Assembly: GCF_000512695.2 (NCBI RefSeq) | Contig: NZ_AZRW02000015.1 | Coordinates: 1-64,000, forward strand | DNA from: Pseudomonas sp. QTF5 | GTDB taxonomy: Bacteria > Pseudomonadota > Gammaproteobacteria > Pseudomonadales > Pseudomonadaceae | Direction: 5' to 3' | DNA: 64,000 nt | Part shown: in pieces, positions 37,084 to 45,918 of the stretch | Layout of the letters: each line of letters begins with the position of its first letter | How positions within the stretch are numbered: position 1 is the first letter of the stretch | Notes under the pieces: generated by a model | Told to the model about the DNA's origin: nothing | Seen by the model: the letters and a program-made list of their open reading frames with translations, nothing else | The model's database searches: none | Position numbers and translations under genes: made by a program

Positions 37084-38112
37084 ATGAAAACCCTCACCTC
37101 CGCTCTCGCTCTTACTGCTGCGACCCTTTCCCTTGGTAGTGCTTTTGCAGCTATCCAGCCCGGCGTTGAACACAACACCGCAAAATTCTTGCAGTCCCTT
37201 GAAGGTGGTAAGACGCTCGACTCCATGACGCCGGCCGATGCACGCGCCGCGCTGGTGGCTGCCCAGGCTGCCCAGGCTGCCTCCCAAGTGGCCTTGCCGG
37301 CGGCTGATGTCAGTGAGATGACGATCCACGTCAACGGTAGCAACCTGAAGCTCACCATTGTTCGGCCGGCCGGTAGCGAACAGAAGACGCTGCCCGCATT
37401 TATGTACTTCCACGGAGGCGGCTGGGTCTTGGGCGACTTCCCGACCCATGAACGGCTGGTGCGTGATCTGGTGGTAGGCTCGGGGGCGGTGGCGGTCTTT
37501 GTAAATTACACCCTCTCGCCTGAGGCAGGATACGGCGTCGCCATCGAACAGGCCTATGCCGCGACAAAATGGGTGGCAGAGAATGGCAAAGAGATCAAAG
37601 TAGACGGCAAGCGCCTCGCCGTAGCTGGCAACAGCGCAGGCGGGAACATGGCAGCCGTGGTTGCCTTGATGGCGAACAAGAAGGGTGAACCAGCACTGCG
37701 TTCGCAAGTGTTGCTGTGTCCGGTTACGGATGCAAATTTCGACACGCCATCGTACAAGGAGTTTGCCGACGGCTACTTCCTGACGAAAGATTTGATGGTG
37801 TGGTTCTGGGACAATTACACACCCGACGCCGAGGCACGCAAGCAGATTTACGCTTCGCCGCTGCAAGCGACGACCGCGCAATTGAAGGGATTGCCGCCCA
37901 CGCTGATCCAGACCGCCGAATTCGATGTCCTGCGCGATGAAGCTGAAGCTTACGGCCGCAAGCTCGACGCTGCGGGTGTATCTGTGAAGTCGGTACGCTA
38001 CAACGGCATGATTCACGATTTTGGGCTGTCGAACGCATTCAGCCATCTGCCAACGCCCCGCACCGCGATCGAGCAGGCATCTCAAGAACTCAAGACCAGT
38101 CTGAGCAAGTAG
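37084..38112 (+). CDS. Exported alpha/beta hydrolase (hormone-sensitive lipase family), 342 aa
   Basis: A Sec signal peptide (residues 1-22, to SAFA) precedes an alpha/beta hydrolase-3 fold. The oxyanion motif is FHGGGWVLGD, the nucleophile elbow is GNSAGG, the Asp candidate is in TAEFDVLRDEA and the His is in MIHDFG. It is an esterase/lipase-like enzyme predicted in the periplasm or outside. It lies between two near-identical NTF2-like genes on the same strand, so the three form a cassette with the reductase. An imperfect Ala/Gln repeat (AAQAAQAAS) follows residue 55. Confidence 0.9.
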   Translation: MKTLTSALALTAATLSLGSAFAAIQPGVEHNTAKFLQSLEGGKTLDSMTPADARAALVAAQAAQAASQVALPAADVSEMTIHVNGSNLKLTIVRPAGSEQKTLPAFMYFHGGGWVLGDFPTHERLVRDLVVGSGAVAVFVNYTLSPEAGYGVAIEQAYAATKWVAENGKEIKVDGKRLAVAGNSAGGNMAAVVALMANKKGEPALRSQVLLCPVTDANFDTPSYKEFADGYFLTKDLMVWFWDNYTPDAEARKQIYASPLQATTAQLKGLPPTLIQTAEFDVLRDEAEAYGRKLDAAGVSVKSVRYNGMIHDFGLSNAFSHLPTPRTAIEQASQELKTSLSK

Positions 38113-38290
38113 TTTCAAAAACGAAGAGTCCGCTGGTCACGGTGAATCGGCGGAATTCATTATTGAAACCACACCCTTGGTTTCATTGCGAAGCTACAGC
38201 AGCACCAAAGTTTTGCAGAACACCTGTTGTATTTTTTGCAATTGAGCACACATCAATAATCGCAATCTTTATTAAATTAAGAGTGAACAA

Positions 38291-38785
38291 ATGAAAATTA
38301 CTTCTATCAAGAGTTTGTTTTTTGTCGCCCTAATTTCGAGCTTGGGCGCTATTGCTCAAGCAGATAACCTACCGAGTGAGCAACAAGTCAGTAGTACAGT
38401 AGTGAGAAAACCTACGTACGTAGAAGAATACCAAGCTATCACTGAGGTGCTTAACAAGTATATCGAGGGTTGCAAGCAGGCCAAGAGCAGTATCATGAAG
38501 CCCGCTTTCAACGAACATGCGACGATGTACAGCGTCGGCGCCGATGGCAAGTTGGCAGGCGGCGCGATTCCAATCCTGTTCGAGGGAATCGATAAGGATT
38601 TCCGTCCGTCCCCTGACGCCCAGGCCGCTATAGTCCGCATCGAGATCATCGGTACTGCGGCTAGCGCTCGCATTGACGCTAACGACATGTCAGGCATCTC
38701 GTTCACTGACTTCTTCCATCTACTGAAAGTCGAAGGCAAGTGGACTGTGGTTAGCAAGATTTTCCAAGCGCATGTCGGGCCTTAA
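38291..38785 (+). CDS. NTF2-like protein, exported copy, 164 aa
   Basis: Residues 1-24 form a signal peptide (FFVALISSLGAIAQA). The mature part repeats the sequence of the 36491-36874 product with roughly 85% identity by eye: YQAITEVLNKYIEGCKQAKS and DANDMSGISFTDFFHLLK are identical. Differences are conservative. It should act in the periplasm together with the exported hydrolase just upstream. The pair arose by duplication, one copy having lost or the other gained the leader. Confidence 0.87.
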   Translation: MKITSIKSLFFVALISSLGAIAQADNLPSEQQVSSTVVRKPTYVEEYQAITEVLNKYIEGCKQAKSSIMKPAFNEHATMYSVGADGKLAGGAIPILFEGIDKDFRPSPDAQAAIVRIEIIGTAASARIDANDMSGISFTDFFHLLKVEGKWTVVSKIFQAHVGP

Positions 38786-38825
38786 TTACTTGAGCCGTCC
38801 GGCAGCCTTCTGCTCGACTGTCGGA

Positions 38826-38846
38826 TGGGGGCAAAAATGGGGGCAT
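38826..38846 (+). repeat. Right 21-bp direct repeat of the accessory block
   Basis: TGGGGGCA-AAAATG-GGGGCAT, an imperfect copy (17/21) of 34497-34517 in direct orientation, 41 bp past the exported NTF2-like gene. Within it TGGGGGCA occurs twice in tandem. Confidence 0.6.
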
Positions 38847-39024
38847 AACTCATTTTTTTCTGTCTGAAACTACCGTTCTAGAGCTAAGTCAAAATGTTCT
38901 TTGGGGACCCGGGACAGTCTTTGAGAGGGCTTTCAAACACCCCTGAAAGGCCCTGCTTAAAGGGCCTGGCCGCGCTTTAACTTTCCATTGTCATCCGTCA
39001 ACAATCCGTATACAAGTCTGCTGT

Positions 39025-39924
39025 TTACGCGCTTGTTGGAGTGCCGATCGCCTGCCGTATCTCACGCACGTCGCGTGCAGGCGGTGCGCCGAACTGTCGT
39101 AGATATTCGCGGCTAAACTGTGATGCGCTTTCATAGCCGACAACGAACGCTACGTCAGACGCGCGATGCTCACCAGCAAGCAAAAGCTGGCGAGCTTCCT
39201 GCAATCTAAGCTGTTTCTGATACTGGATAGGACTGAAGCCTGTCATTGACAGAAAATGGCGATGCAAGCTCGCCCGGCTCATGCCGCTGGCTTCGCACAA
39301 GGCCTCGATGCGAAGTCGGGTATTGTAATTGTCCCTGATCCAGGCAACGGCCCGCCGGATGCTACCCAGTGCGCCATTGGGCTGGGCAATCTGACGCAGC
39401 AGCCGCCCCTGGGGACCCAGCAGGAGACGATAGAGCAATTCCCGTTCGACCATGGGGCCGAGAACCGGGATATCGGCAGGCGTGTCGAGCAACGACAATA
39501 AGCGCAGTAACGTGTCGCGCAGCGAAGCGGTCATCGGGTTTATCATGACGCCAATCCCCTTCTGTTCGCTCTCGCGAACCGGTGGCATGGTCGCCGCCAA
39601 TTCCGCCAGTATGGCCGGATCCAGCACGAGCGATACTGCAACGTAGGGCTGCCCTCCTTCAGCATCAAGAATCTGTCCGATCAAAGGCAGATCCAGGGCG
39701 CTGACAAGATAGTGCTCACTGTCGTAGCTCAGAAGATTGTCATTAATCGAAACGCGCTTCGAGCCTTGCAGGATGAAGCAGATCATCGAGCGATATAGGC
39801 ATGGCGCCTTATCTGTAGAGCCTTGTCCGACGCAGAGGTCTACGCGCGGAATCCGTGTGGTCGTTAAACCCGCAGGCGCATGGCGCAGGGCTATATCAAG
39901 ATGCGGTGCAAGATCGCTGTTCAT
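39025..39924 (-). CDS. AraC-family regulator (AraC_N type), 299 aa
   Basis: The N-terminal half matches the AraC_N cupin-like domain (CFILQGSKRVSINDNLLSYDSEHYLVSALDLPLIGQI). The C-terminal half has two helix-turn-helix motifs (RIEALCEASGMSRASLHRHFLSMTGFSPIQYQKQLRLQEARQLL and ASDVAFVVGYESASQFSREYLRQFG). It diverges from an SDR gene, the commonest partner of this subfamily, and probably activates it. The ATG at 39924 has only a weak ribosome-binding site; the open frame continues upstream. Confidence 0.9.
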   Translation of the reverse strand: MNSDLAPHLDIALRHAPAGLTTTRIPRVDLCVGQGSTDKAPCLYRSMICFILQGSKRVSINDNLLSYDSEHYLVSALDLPLIGQILDAEGGQPYVAVSLVLDPAILAELAATMPPVRESEQKGIGVMINPMTASLRDTLLRLLSLLDTPADIPVLGPMVERELLYRLLLGPQGRLLRQIAQPNGALGSIRRAVAWIRDNYNTRLRIEALCEASGMSRASLHRHFLSMTGFSPIQYQKQLRLQEARQLLLAGEHRASDVAFVVGYESASQFSREYLRQFGAPPARDVREIRQAIGTPTSA

Positions 39925-40082
39925 GAACCGATTATGCCAGCGACCCGCGACCGCGCAATACGATTGATACAATCAGGCAATGAATTGAGCTTATTGGGCG
40001 TGGGTTACAAACCTGTCATTGCCTATCTTGAGCAGGTCAAGAACGAGCCGAAAGGCGCGCCTAAACCTAGCAGAGACAACTC

Positions 40083-40841
40083 ATGACTAACCAGATCGCA
40101 CTCATCACCGGCGCCAGCCGCGGCCTTGGACGCAACATGGCTCTTCACCTCGCCAAGCGCGGCGTCCACATCATCGGCACCTATCGCAGTGGCGTGGCAG
40201 AAGCCGAATTGCTGAAGCAGGAGATCGAAGCGCAGGGCGGCAAGGTAGCTATGCTGCCGCTCGACATCACCGATACCGTCAGCTATGAGACTTTTTCAAG
40301 CGCAGTGACTAGTACGCTGATGGCCGACTTCGGCCGCGAGCGCTTCGACTTTCTCGTCAACAATGCCGGCAATGGCCTCTTTGCGAACTTTATTGACGCG
40401 ACCGAGGACCAGTTCGGCTCACTGATTGCCACGCACCTTCGCGGTCCGATTTTTCTGACGCAGAAGCTGCTGCCGCTCATGGAAGACGGCGGTCGTATCC
40501 TGAACGTTTCGTCCGGGTTCGTACGCTTTACTTTGCCGGGATACAGCATTTATGCGGCGGTAAAGGCCGCAGTCGAGGTGCTGACCCGTTACATGGCCGT
40601 AGAACTTGGTTCGCGCCGAATTCGGGTGAATGCGATTGCCCCTGGCGCCATCGCAACTGATTTTGGGGGTGGTGCGGTGCGCGACAATAAGGATGTGAAC
40701 GCCTATGTGGCACAGGGCATCGCCTTGAGCCGTGTCGGTCTACCGGACGATATAGGCGGTGCAGTGGCAGCCATCCTGTCCGATGACATGGCTTGGGCTA
40801 ACGGGACGACTTTTGACATTTCGGGCGGGCAGTTGCTCTAG
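40083..40841 (+). CDS. Short-chain dehydrogenase/reductase, 252 aa
   Basis: A classical SDR: cofactor loop TGASRGLG near residue 8, NNAGNG, catalytic Ser in NVSSGF, and the Tyr-x3-Lys pair in YAAVKAAVE, followed by RVNAIAPGAIATDF. The Thr/Arg-rich region after the second strand (GTYRSG) suggests NADP(H). The substrate is unknown. It is divergent from the AraC regulator. The ATG is preceded by AGAGACAACTC. Confidence 0.9.
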   Translation: MTNQIALITGASRGLGRNMALHLAKRGVHIIGTYRSGVAEAELLKQEIEAQGGKVAMLPLDITDTVSYETFSSAVTSTLMADFGRERFDFLVNNAGNGLFANFIDATEDQFGSLIATHLRGPIFLTQKLLPLMEDGGRILNVSSGFVRFTLPGYSIYAAVKAAVEVLTRYMAVELGSRRIRVNAIAPGAIATDFGGGAVRDNKDVNAYVAQGIALSRVGLPDDIGGAVAAILSDDMAWANGTTFDISGGQLL

Positions 40842-40867
40842 TCGTTAACTATTGAAAGGACACCGTT

Positions 40868-41005
40868 ATGCCAACATCAATTGAGAGCGCGCAGGTTGAC
40901 GTTCGCCTTCCAGCGGGTTGGAGTTTGAGCCTGAGTGCGACGAGTGCGATCGATGACGCAGTAGATGAAAACTCGTTGATGGCTAGCTTCAGCTACCACC
41001 TGTAA
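40868..41005 (+). CDS. 45-aa ORF resembling an autotransporter barrel tail
   Basis: An ATG with AAAGGA 8 bp upstream starts MPTSIESAQVDVRLPAGWSL and ends LMASFSYHL before TAA. The alternating pattern and the ending resemble the last beta-strands of an autotransporter or porin (XVDVXLPXGWSLXXS ... ASXSYXL). It begins 26 bp after the SDR stop. It is more likely a remnant of a larger outer-membrane gene than a functional protein. Confidence 0.4.
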   Translation: MPTSIESAQVDVRLPAGWSLSLSATSAIDDAVDENSLMASFSYHL

Positions 41006-41100
41006 CCCTGTCAGCAGCTGCTCATCGCTCTGGCGGTGGATGTGCGTTAGCCCTACATTAACTAATGCCAGTCAGTTAAGAGACAGGACAAGCGATGAGT

Positions 41101-41199
41101 AACCTGTGGCGAGGGAGCTTGCTCCCGTTGGACTGCGAAGCAGTCCCATTTTGGGGCCGCTTCGCGGCCCAGCGGGAGCAAGCTCCCTCGCCACAGGTT
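41101..41199. repeat. REP pair, perfect 27-bp arms
   Basis: Arms at 41101-41127 and 41173-41199 are exact inverted copies (core GTGGCGAGGGAGCTTGCTCC). The spacer contains a second palindrome (GGGGCCGCTTCGCGGCCC). Same family as 26782 and 23115. Confidence 0.92.
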
Positions 41200-41295
41200 C
41201 AGTATCACGCTTAACTGACCGGTATTAAGGCTTGCCCGCGAAAGCCGCGCCCCGGTTTAAAGCCTCCCTTACACTCCCTGCAACACTGAATTGTC

Positions 41296-41310
41296 ATCAT
41301 TTCATTTGAT
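41296..41310 (+). promoter_or_regulatory. Distal ATC-N9-GAT box upstream of mexE (candidate MexT site)
   Basis: ATCATTTCATTTGAT fits the nod-box-like ATC-N9-GAT pattern of LysR-type regulators, 148 bp before the mexE ATG and 62 bp upstream of a second, better box. That spacing is close to six helical turns. Confidence 0.4.
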
Positions 41311-41357
41311 AGCCCGCTCACGGAAGGTGCATGCTAGAGGGCTCCCTTTGGGCTTAT

Positions 41358-41372
41358 ATCATTCCGAATGAT
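41358..41372 (+). promoter_or_regulatory. Proximal ATC-N9-GAT palindrome upstream of mexE (candidate MexT site)
   Basis: ATCATTC-C-GAATGAT is a perfect 7-bp palindrome and an ATC-N9-GAT box. With the following AGTTACCTT it approximates the published MexT box ATCA-N5-GTCGAT-N4-ACYAT, with deviations in the middle element. It ends 85 bp before the mexE ATG. Confidence 0.5.
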
Positions 41373-41457
41373 AGTTACCTTCGCCCCATTCGATTCGTGC
41401 CATACACCCCCCACCAAGCATTATCCGTCCATCTCAATATATTGGCGGATTGCATCC

Positions 41458-42711
41458 ATGGAACAGTCACTCAAACATTTGCGCTTCCCCTTGGCCCTGT
41501 TGGCCGTGCTGGTGATGAGCGCCTGCGGCAAGACCCCGGACGCTGCCGCCACGATGCCCGCGGCCAACGTCAGCGTGGCCAAGGTGCTGGAACAACCGGT
41601 CAACGAGTGGGACGAATTCACCGGGCGACTTGAAGCGCCGGAAACGGTAGAGATTCGTCCACGGGTCTCCGGGCAGATCGATGACGTGGCTTTCACCGAA
41701 GGCGCGCTGGTCAAGAAAGGCGATCTGTTGTTCCAGATCGACCCGCGTCCATTCCAGGCTGAGGTCCGCCGCCTCGAAGCCCTGGTTGCCCAAGCTCGCG
41801 CCACCGCCACCCGCAGCGAAAACGAATCCCAGCGCGGCGAACGTCTGCGCACCAGCAACGCGATTTCCGCCGAACTCGCCGACTCGCGCACCAGCGCGGC
41901 TCAAGAAGCCCGCGCCGCCGTCGGCGCCCTCCAGGCCCAACTTGACCTGGCCAAACTGAACCTGAGTTTCACTCGCGTCACTGCGCCTATCAGCGGCCGT
42001 GTCAGCCGTGCGGAAATCACCGCCGGCAACCTGGTGACCGCCGATACCACCGCGCTGACCAGCGTGGTGTCCACCGACAAGGTCTACGCCTACTTCGACG
42101 CCGACGAGCGTGTCTTCCTTAAATACACCCAGCTCGCCCGCCAGGGCCAACGCGGCGCAACCACGCCGGTTTACCTCGGCCTGTCCAATGAAGACGGCAA
42201 CCCGCACCAGGGCCAGATGAACTTCATCGACAACCAGGTCAACCCGAATACCGGCACCATCCGCGGTCGTGCAGTGTTCGACAACAGCGACGGCACCTAC
42301 ACCCCGGGGCTTTATGCACGCCTGAAACTGGTGGGCAGCGGCACCTACTCCGCGGTGTTGATCAACGACGAAGCGGTCGGTACCGACCTGGGTAAAAAGT
42401 TCGTGCTGGTGATGGATGCCGACAACAAAACGGCTTACCGCCCCGTCGAGCTGGGTCCGAAGATCGAAGGTCTGCGCATCGTGCGCAGCGGCCTGAACAA
42501 AGACGACACCATCATCGTCAAGGGCCTGCAACGGGTTCGCCCTGGTTCACCGGTCACGCCTGAAGTGATCCCGATGGCCAGCGAACAAACCCTCGCGGCT
42601 CTCGCACAACAACGAAAAGCGCTGGAAGCCAGCAACCTGCCCCAAGTCGCACCTGCCAAGGTCGCGCCGGGAACGGCTGTGAAAGTGGCTGCTGCGACTC
42701 CACGCGGTTAA
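41458..42711 (+). CDS. mexE: RND efflux periplasmic adaptor MexE, 417 aa
   Basis: A membrane-fusion lipoprotein with a leader ending in VMSAC (lipobox), a beta-barrel start (NEWDEFTGRLEAPETVEIRPRVSGQID), a helical hairpin of about 65 residues (EVRRLEALVAQ ... QLDLAKLNLSF), the lipoyl half RVTAPISGRVSRAEI, and the C-terminal domain ending VIPMASEQTLAAL. This and the downstream mexF-oprN order identify MexE. The ATG at 41458 is chosen for the leader; the frame is open upstream. First gene of the operon. Confidence 0.9.
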   Translation: MEQSLKHLRFPLALLAVLVMSACGKTPDAAATMPAANVSVAKVLEQPVNEWDEFTGRLEAPETVEIRPRVSGQIDDVAFTEGALVKKGDLLFQIDPRPFQAEVRRLEALVAQARATATRSENESQRGERLRTSNAISAELADSRTSAAQEARAAVGALQAQLDLAKLNLSFTRVTAPISGRVSRAEITAGNLVTADTTALTSVVSTDKVYAYFDADERVFLKYTQLARQGQRGATTPVYLGLSNEDGNPHQGQMNFIDNQVNPNTGTIRGRAVFDNSDGTYTPGLYARLKLVGSGTYSAVLINDEAVGTDLGKKFVLVMDADNKTAYRPVELGPKIEGLRIVRSGLNKDDTIIVKGLQRVRPGSPVTPEVIPMASEQTLAALAQQRKALEASNLPQVAPAKVAPGTAVKVAAATPRG

Positions 42712-42726
42712 GGGACAATTACTCCG

Positions 42727-45700
42727 ATGAATTTTTCCCAATTCTTCATTTCACGGCCGATCTTCGCAGCGGTACTGTCGCTGCTGATCCTGATCGCTGG
42801 CGCCATCTCGCTGTTCCAGTTGCCGATCAGTGAATACCCGGAAGTCGTGCCACCGACCGTTGTGGTCCGTGCCAACTTCCCGGGCGCCAACCCTAAAGTC
42901 ATTGGTGAAACCGTGGCCGCTCCTTTGGAGCAAGCCATCACCGGCGTCGAGAACATGCTGTACATGTCCTCGCAGTCCACCGCTGACGGCAAGATCACCC
43001 TGACCATTACCTTTGCCCTGGGCACTGACCTGGACAACGCGCAGGTGCAGGTTCAGAACCGCGTGACCCGGACCGAGCCGAAGCTTCCCGAGGAAGTGAC
43101 GCGCATCGGTATTACCGTGGACAAGGCGTCGCCCGACCTGACCATGGTTGTGCACTTGACCTCGCCGGACAAACGCTACGACATGCTCTACCTGTCCAAC
43201 TACGCCTTGCTCAACATCAAGGATGAGCTGGCGCGTCTGGGCGGTGTCGGTGATGTGCAGCTGTTCGGTATGGGCGACTACTCGCTACGGGTGTGGCTCG
43301 ATCCGAACAAGACCGCTTCGCGCAACCTGACCGCCACCGATGTGGTCACCGCGATTCGTGAACAGAACCGTCAAGTGGCGGCCGGTGCCCTGGGCGCGCC
43401 GCCTGCGCCGAATGCCACCGCGTTCCAGCTGTCGGTCAACACCCAAGGCCGTCTGGTTTCCGAGGAAGAGTTCGAGAACATCATTATTCGCTCCGGCGAG
43501 AATGGTGAAATCACTCGCCTCAAAGACATCGCTCGCGTCGAACTCGGCTCCAGCCAATACGCCCTGCGCTCCTTGCTGAACAACCAGCCGGCAGTGGCGA
43601 TCCCGATCTTTCAGCGCCCTGGTTCCAACGCGATTCAGATTTCCAACGACGTTCGGGAGAAAATGGCCGAGCTGAAGAAGAACTTCCCGGAAGGCATGGA
43701 CTTCAGCATCGTTTATGACCCGACGATCTTCGTGCGCGGCTCCATCGAGGCGGTGGTTCACACCCTCTTCGAAGCGCTGATCCTGGTTGTGCTGGTGGTG
43801 ATCCTGTTCCTGCAAACCTGGCGCGCCTCGATTATCCCGTTGGTGGCGGTGCCGGTTTCGTTGATCGGTACGTTTGCCGTGATGCATCTGTTCGGCTTCT
43901 CGTTGAACGCCCTGTCGCTGTTCGGATTGGTACTGGCCATCGGTATCGTGGTCGACGATGCGATTGTGGTGGTGGAGAACGTCGAGCGAAACATCGGGCT
44001 CGGATTAACCCCTGTAGAAGCCACCAAGCGTGCGATGCGCGAAGTGACCGGTCCGATCATCGCGACGGCGCTGGTGCTGTGTGCGGTGTTTATCCCGGCT
44101 GCGTTCATCTCCGGATTGACCGGGCAGTTCTATAAACAATTCGCCCTGACGATTGCGATTTCGACCGTGATCTCGGCCTTCAACTCGCTGACCTTGTCGC
44201 CAGCGCTGGCCGCCGTGCTGCTCAAGAGCCACGACGCGCCGAAAGACCGTTTCTCCAAGGTCCTCGACAAGCTCTTCGGTGGCTGGTTGTTCCGTCCGTT
44301 CAACCGCTTCTTTGACAAGGCCAGCCATGGTTATGTCGGCACCGTGGGCCGGGTTATCCGCAGCAGCGGTATCGCCCTGCTGGTGTACGCCGGCCTGATG
44401 GTGTTGACCTTCTTCGGGTTCTCCAATACCCCGACCGGTTTCGTGCCCGGCCAGGACAAGCAATACCTGGTGGCCTTCGCGCAACTGCCGGATGCCGCGA
44501 GCCTGGACCGCACCGAAGAGGTGATCAAGCGCATGTCCGACCTGGCCCTGAAACAGCCTGGCGTGGAAAGCGCGGTGGCCTTCCCGGGTCTGTCGATCAA
44601 CGGTTTCACCAACAGCCCGAACGCCGGCATCGTGTTCGTCACCCTGAAACCGTTCGACGAACGTAAGGATCCGAGCATGTCCGCCGGTGCGATTGCCGGT
44701 GCATTGAACGGCCAGTACGCCGGAATTCAGGAAGCCTACATGGCGATCTTCCCGCCGCCGCCGGTACAAGGCCTGGGGACCATTGGCGGTTTCCGCCTGC
44801 AGATCGAAGACCGGGGCAACCTGGGCTATGACGAGCTGTACAAAGAAACCATGAACATCATCACCAAAAGCCAAAGCGTGCCGGAACTGGCTGGTCTGTT
44901 CACCAGCTACACGGTGAACGTGCCGCAGGTCGATGCCGCCATCGACCGGGAAAAAGCCAAGACTCACGGCGTGGCCGTCAGCGACATCTTCGACACCCTG
45001 CAGATCTATCTGGGCTCGCTGTATGCCAACGACTTCAACCGCTTCGGTCGCACCTATCAGGTCAACGTTCAGGCTGAGCAGCAGTTCCGTCTCGAATCCG
45101 ACCAGATCGGTCAGCTGAAAGTGCGCAACAACCGGGGCGAGATGATTCCGCTGGCGACCTTCATCAAGGTCAGTGACACCTCGGGCCCGGACCGTGTAAT
45201 GCACTACAACGGCTTCATCACCGCTGAAATCAACGGTGCGGCAGCCCCCGGCTACAGCTCCGGCCAAGCCGAGAAAGCCATCGAGAAACTGCTCAAGGAC
45301 GAATTGCCCAACGGCATGACCTACGAGTGGACCGACCTGACCTACCAGCAGATTCTGTCCGGCAACACCGCGCTGTTCGTGTTCCCGCTCTGCGTACTGC
45401 TGGCGTTCCTGGTGCTCGCGGCTCAATACGAAAGCTGGAGCCTGCCGCTGGCGGTGATCCTGATCGTACCGATGACCCTGCTGTCGGCCATTACCGGTGT
45501 GATTGCCTCGGGCGGCGACAACAACATCTTCACCCAGATCGGCTTGATCGTACTGGTGGGACTTGCGTGTAAGAACGCGATTCTGATCGTCGAGTTTGCC
45601 AAGGATAAACAGGAAGAAGGCCTCGGCCCGCTGGCAGCGGTGCTGGAAGCTTGCCGTCTGCGTCTGCGGCCGATCCTGATGACCTCCTTCGCGTTCATCA

Positions 45701-45918
45701 TGGGTGTTGTGCCTCTGGTTTTCTCCAGCGGTGCCGGTGCCGAAATGCGTCATGCCATGGGTGTGGCGGTGTTCTCCGGGATGCTCGGGGTGACCTTCTT
45801 CGGTCTGTTGCTGACGCCGGTGTTCTACGTCCTGATTCGCAACTTTGTGGAGCGCGGTGAAGCGCGCAAAGCGGCCAAGGCGCTGAAATTGGAAAAGCAA
45901 CTGGAGGCGCAACAATGA
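42727..45918 (+). CDS. mexF: RND multidrug efflux permease MexF, 1063 aa
   Basis: A full-length HAE-1 RND pump: 12 membrane helices, two large periplasmic loops, and helix 4 containing GIVVDDAIVVVENVERN with the two proton-relay aspartates. The start MNFSQFFISRPIFAAVLSLLI and the length equal MexF. Substrates of MexEF-OprN in P. aeruginosa include chloramphenicol, fluoroquinolones and trimethoprim, plus HHQ/kynurenine export. Starts 15 bp after mexE and overlaps oprN by 4 bp (ATGA). Confidence 0.94.
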   Translation: MNFSQFFISRPIFAAVLSLLILIAGAISLFQLPISEYPEVVPPTVVVRANFPGANPKVIGETVAAPLEQAITGVENMLYMSSQSTADGKITLTITFALGTDLDNAQVQVQNRVTRTEPKLPEEVTRIGITVDKASPDLTMVVHLTSPDKRYDMLYLSNYALLNIKDELARLGGVGDVQLFGMGDYSLRVWLDPNKTASRNLTATDVVTAIREQNRQVAAGALGAPPAPNATAFQLSVNTQGRLVSEEEFENIIIRSGENGEITRLKDIARVELGSSQYALRSLLNNQPAVAIPIFQRPGSNAIQISNDVREKMAELKKNFPEGMDFSIVYDPTIFVRGSIEAVVHTLFEALILVVLVVILFLQTWRASIIPLVAVPVSLIGTFAVMHLFGFSLNALSLFGLVLAIGIVVDDAIVVVENVERNIGLGLTPVEATKRAMREVTGPIIATALVLCAVFIPAAFISGLTGQFYKQFALTIAISTVISAFNSLTLSPALAAVLLKSHDAPKDRFSKVLDKLFGGWLFRPFNRFFDKASHGYVGTVGRVIRSSGIALLVYAGLMVLTFFGFSNTPTGFVPGQDKQYLVAFAQLPDAASLDRTEEVIKRMSDLALKQPGVESAVAFPGLSINGFTNSPNAGIVFVTLKPFDERKDPSMSAGAIAGALNGQYAGIQEAYMAIFPPPPVQGLGTIGGFRLQIEDRGNLGYDELYKETMNIITKSQSVPELAGLFTSYTVNVPQVDAAIDREKAKTHGVAVSDIFDTLQIYLGSLYANDFNRFGRTYQVNVQAEQQFRLESDQIGQLKVRNNRGEMIPLATFIKVSDTSGPDRVMHYNGFITAEINGAAAPGYSSGQAEKAIEKLLKDELPNGMTYEWTDLTYQQILSGNTALFVFPLCVLLAFLVLAAQYESWSLPLAVILIVPMTLLSAITGVIASGGDNNIFTQIGLIVLVGLACKNAILIVEFAKDKQEEGLGPLAAVLEACRLRLRPILMTSFAFIMGVVPLVFSSGAGAEMRHAMGVAVFSGMLGVTFFGLLLTPVFYVLIRNFVERGEARKAAKALKLEKQLEAQQ

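Larger units (their letters stand above)
41006..41457. other. Region upstream of mexE
   Basis: This 452-bp gap contains a REP pair (41101-41199) in its first half and an A/T-richer promoter region in its second, with two LysR-type ATC-N9-GAT boxes (41296-41310 and 41358-41372). No coding frame is supported. Confidence 0.7.

Noticed and set aside
38932..38962. Stem AGGGCTTTCA ... TGAAAGGCCCT near the end of the AraC gene
   Set aside because: It could be a terminator for the leftward AraC gene, but the stem has a bulge and there is no T-run, so it was not listed as a feature.
44005..45915. 636-aa open frame opposite mexF
   Set aside because: A shadow of the conserved mexF codons; His/Gln/Arg-rich with no domain and no ribosome-binding site.
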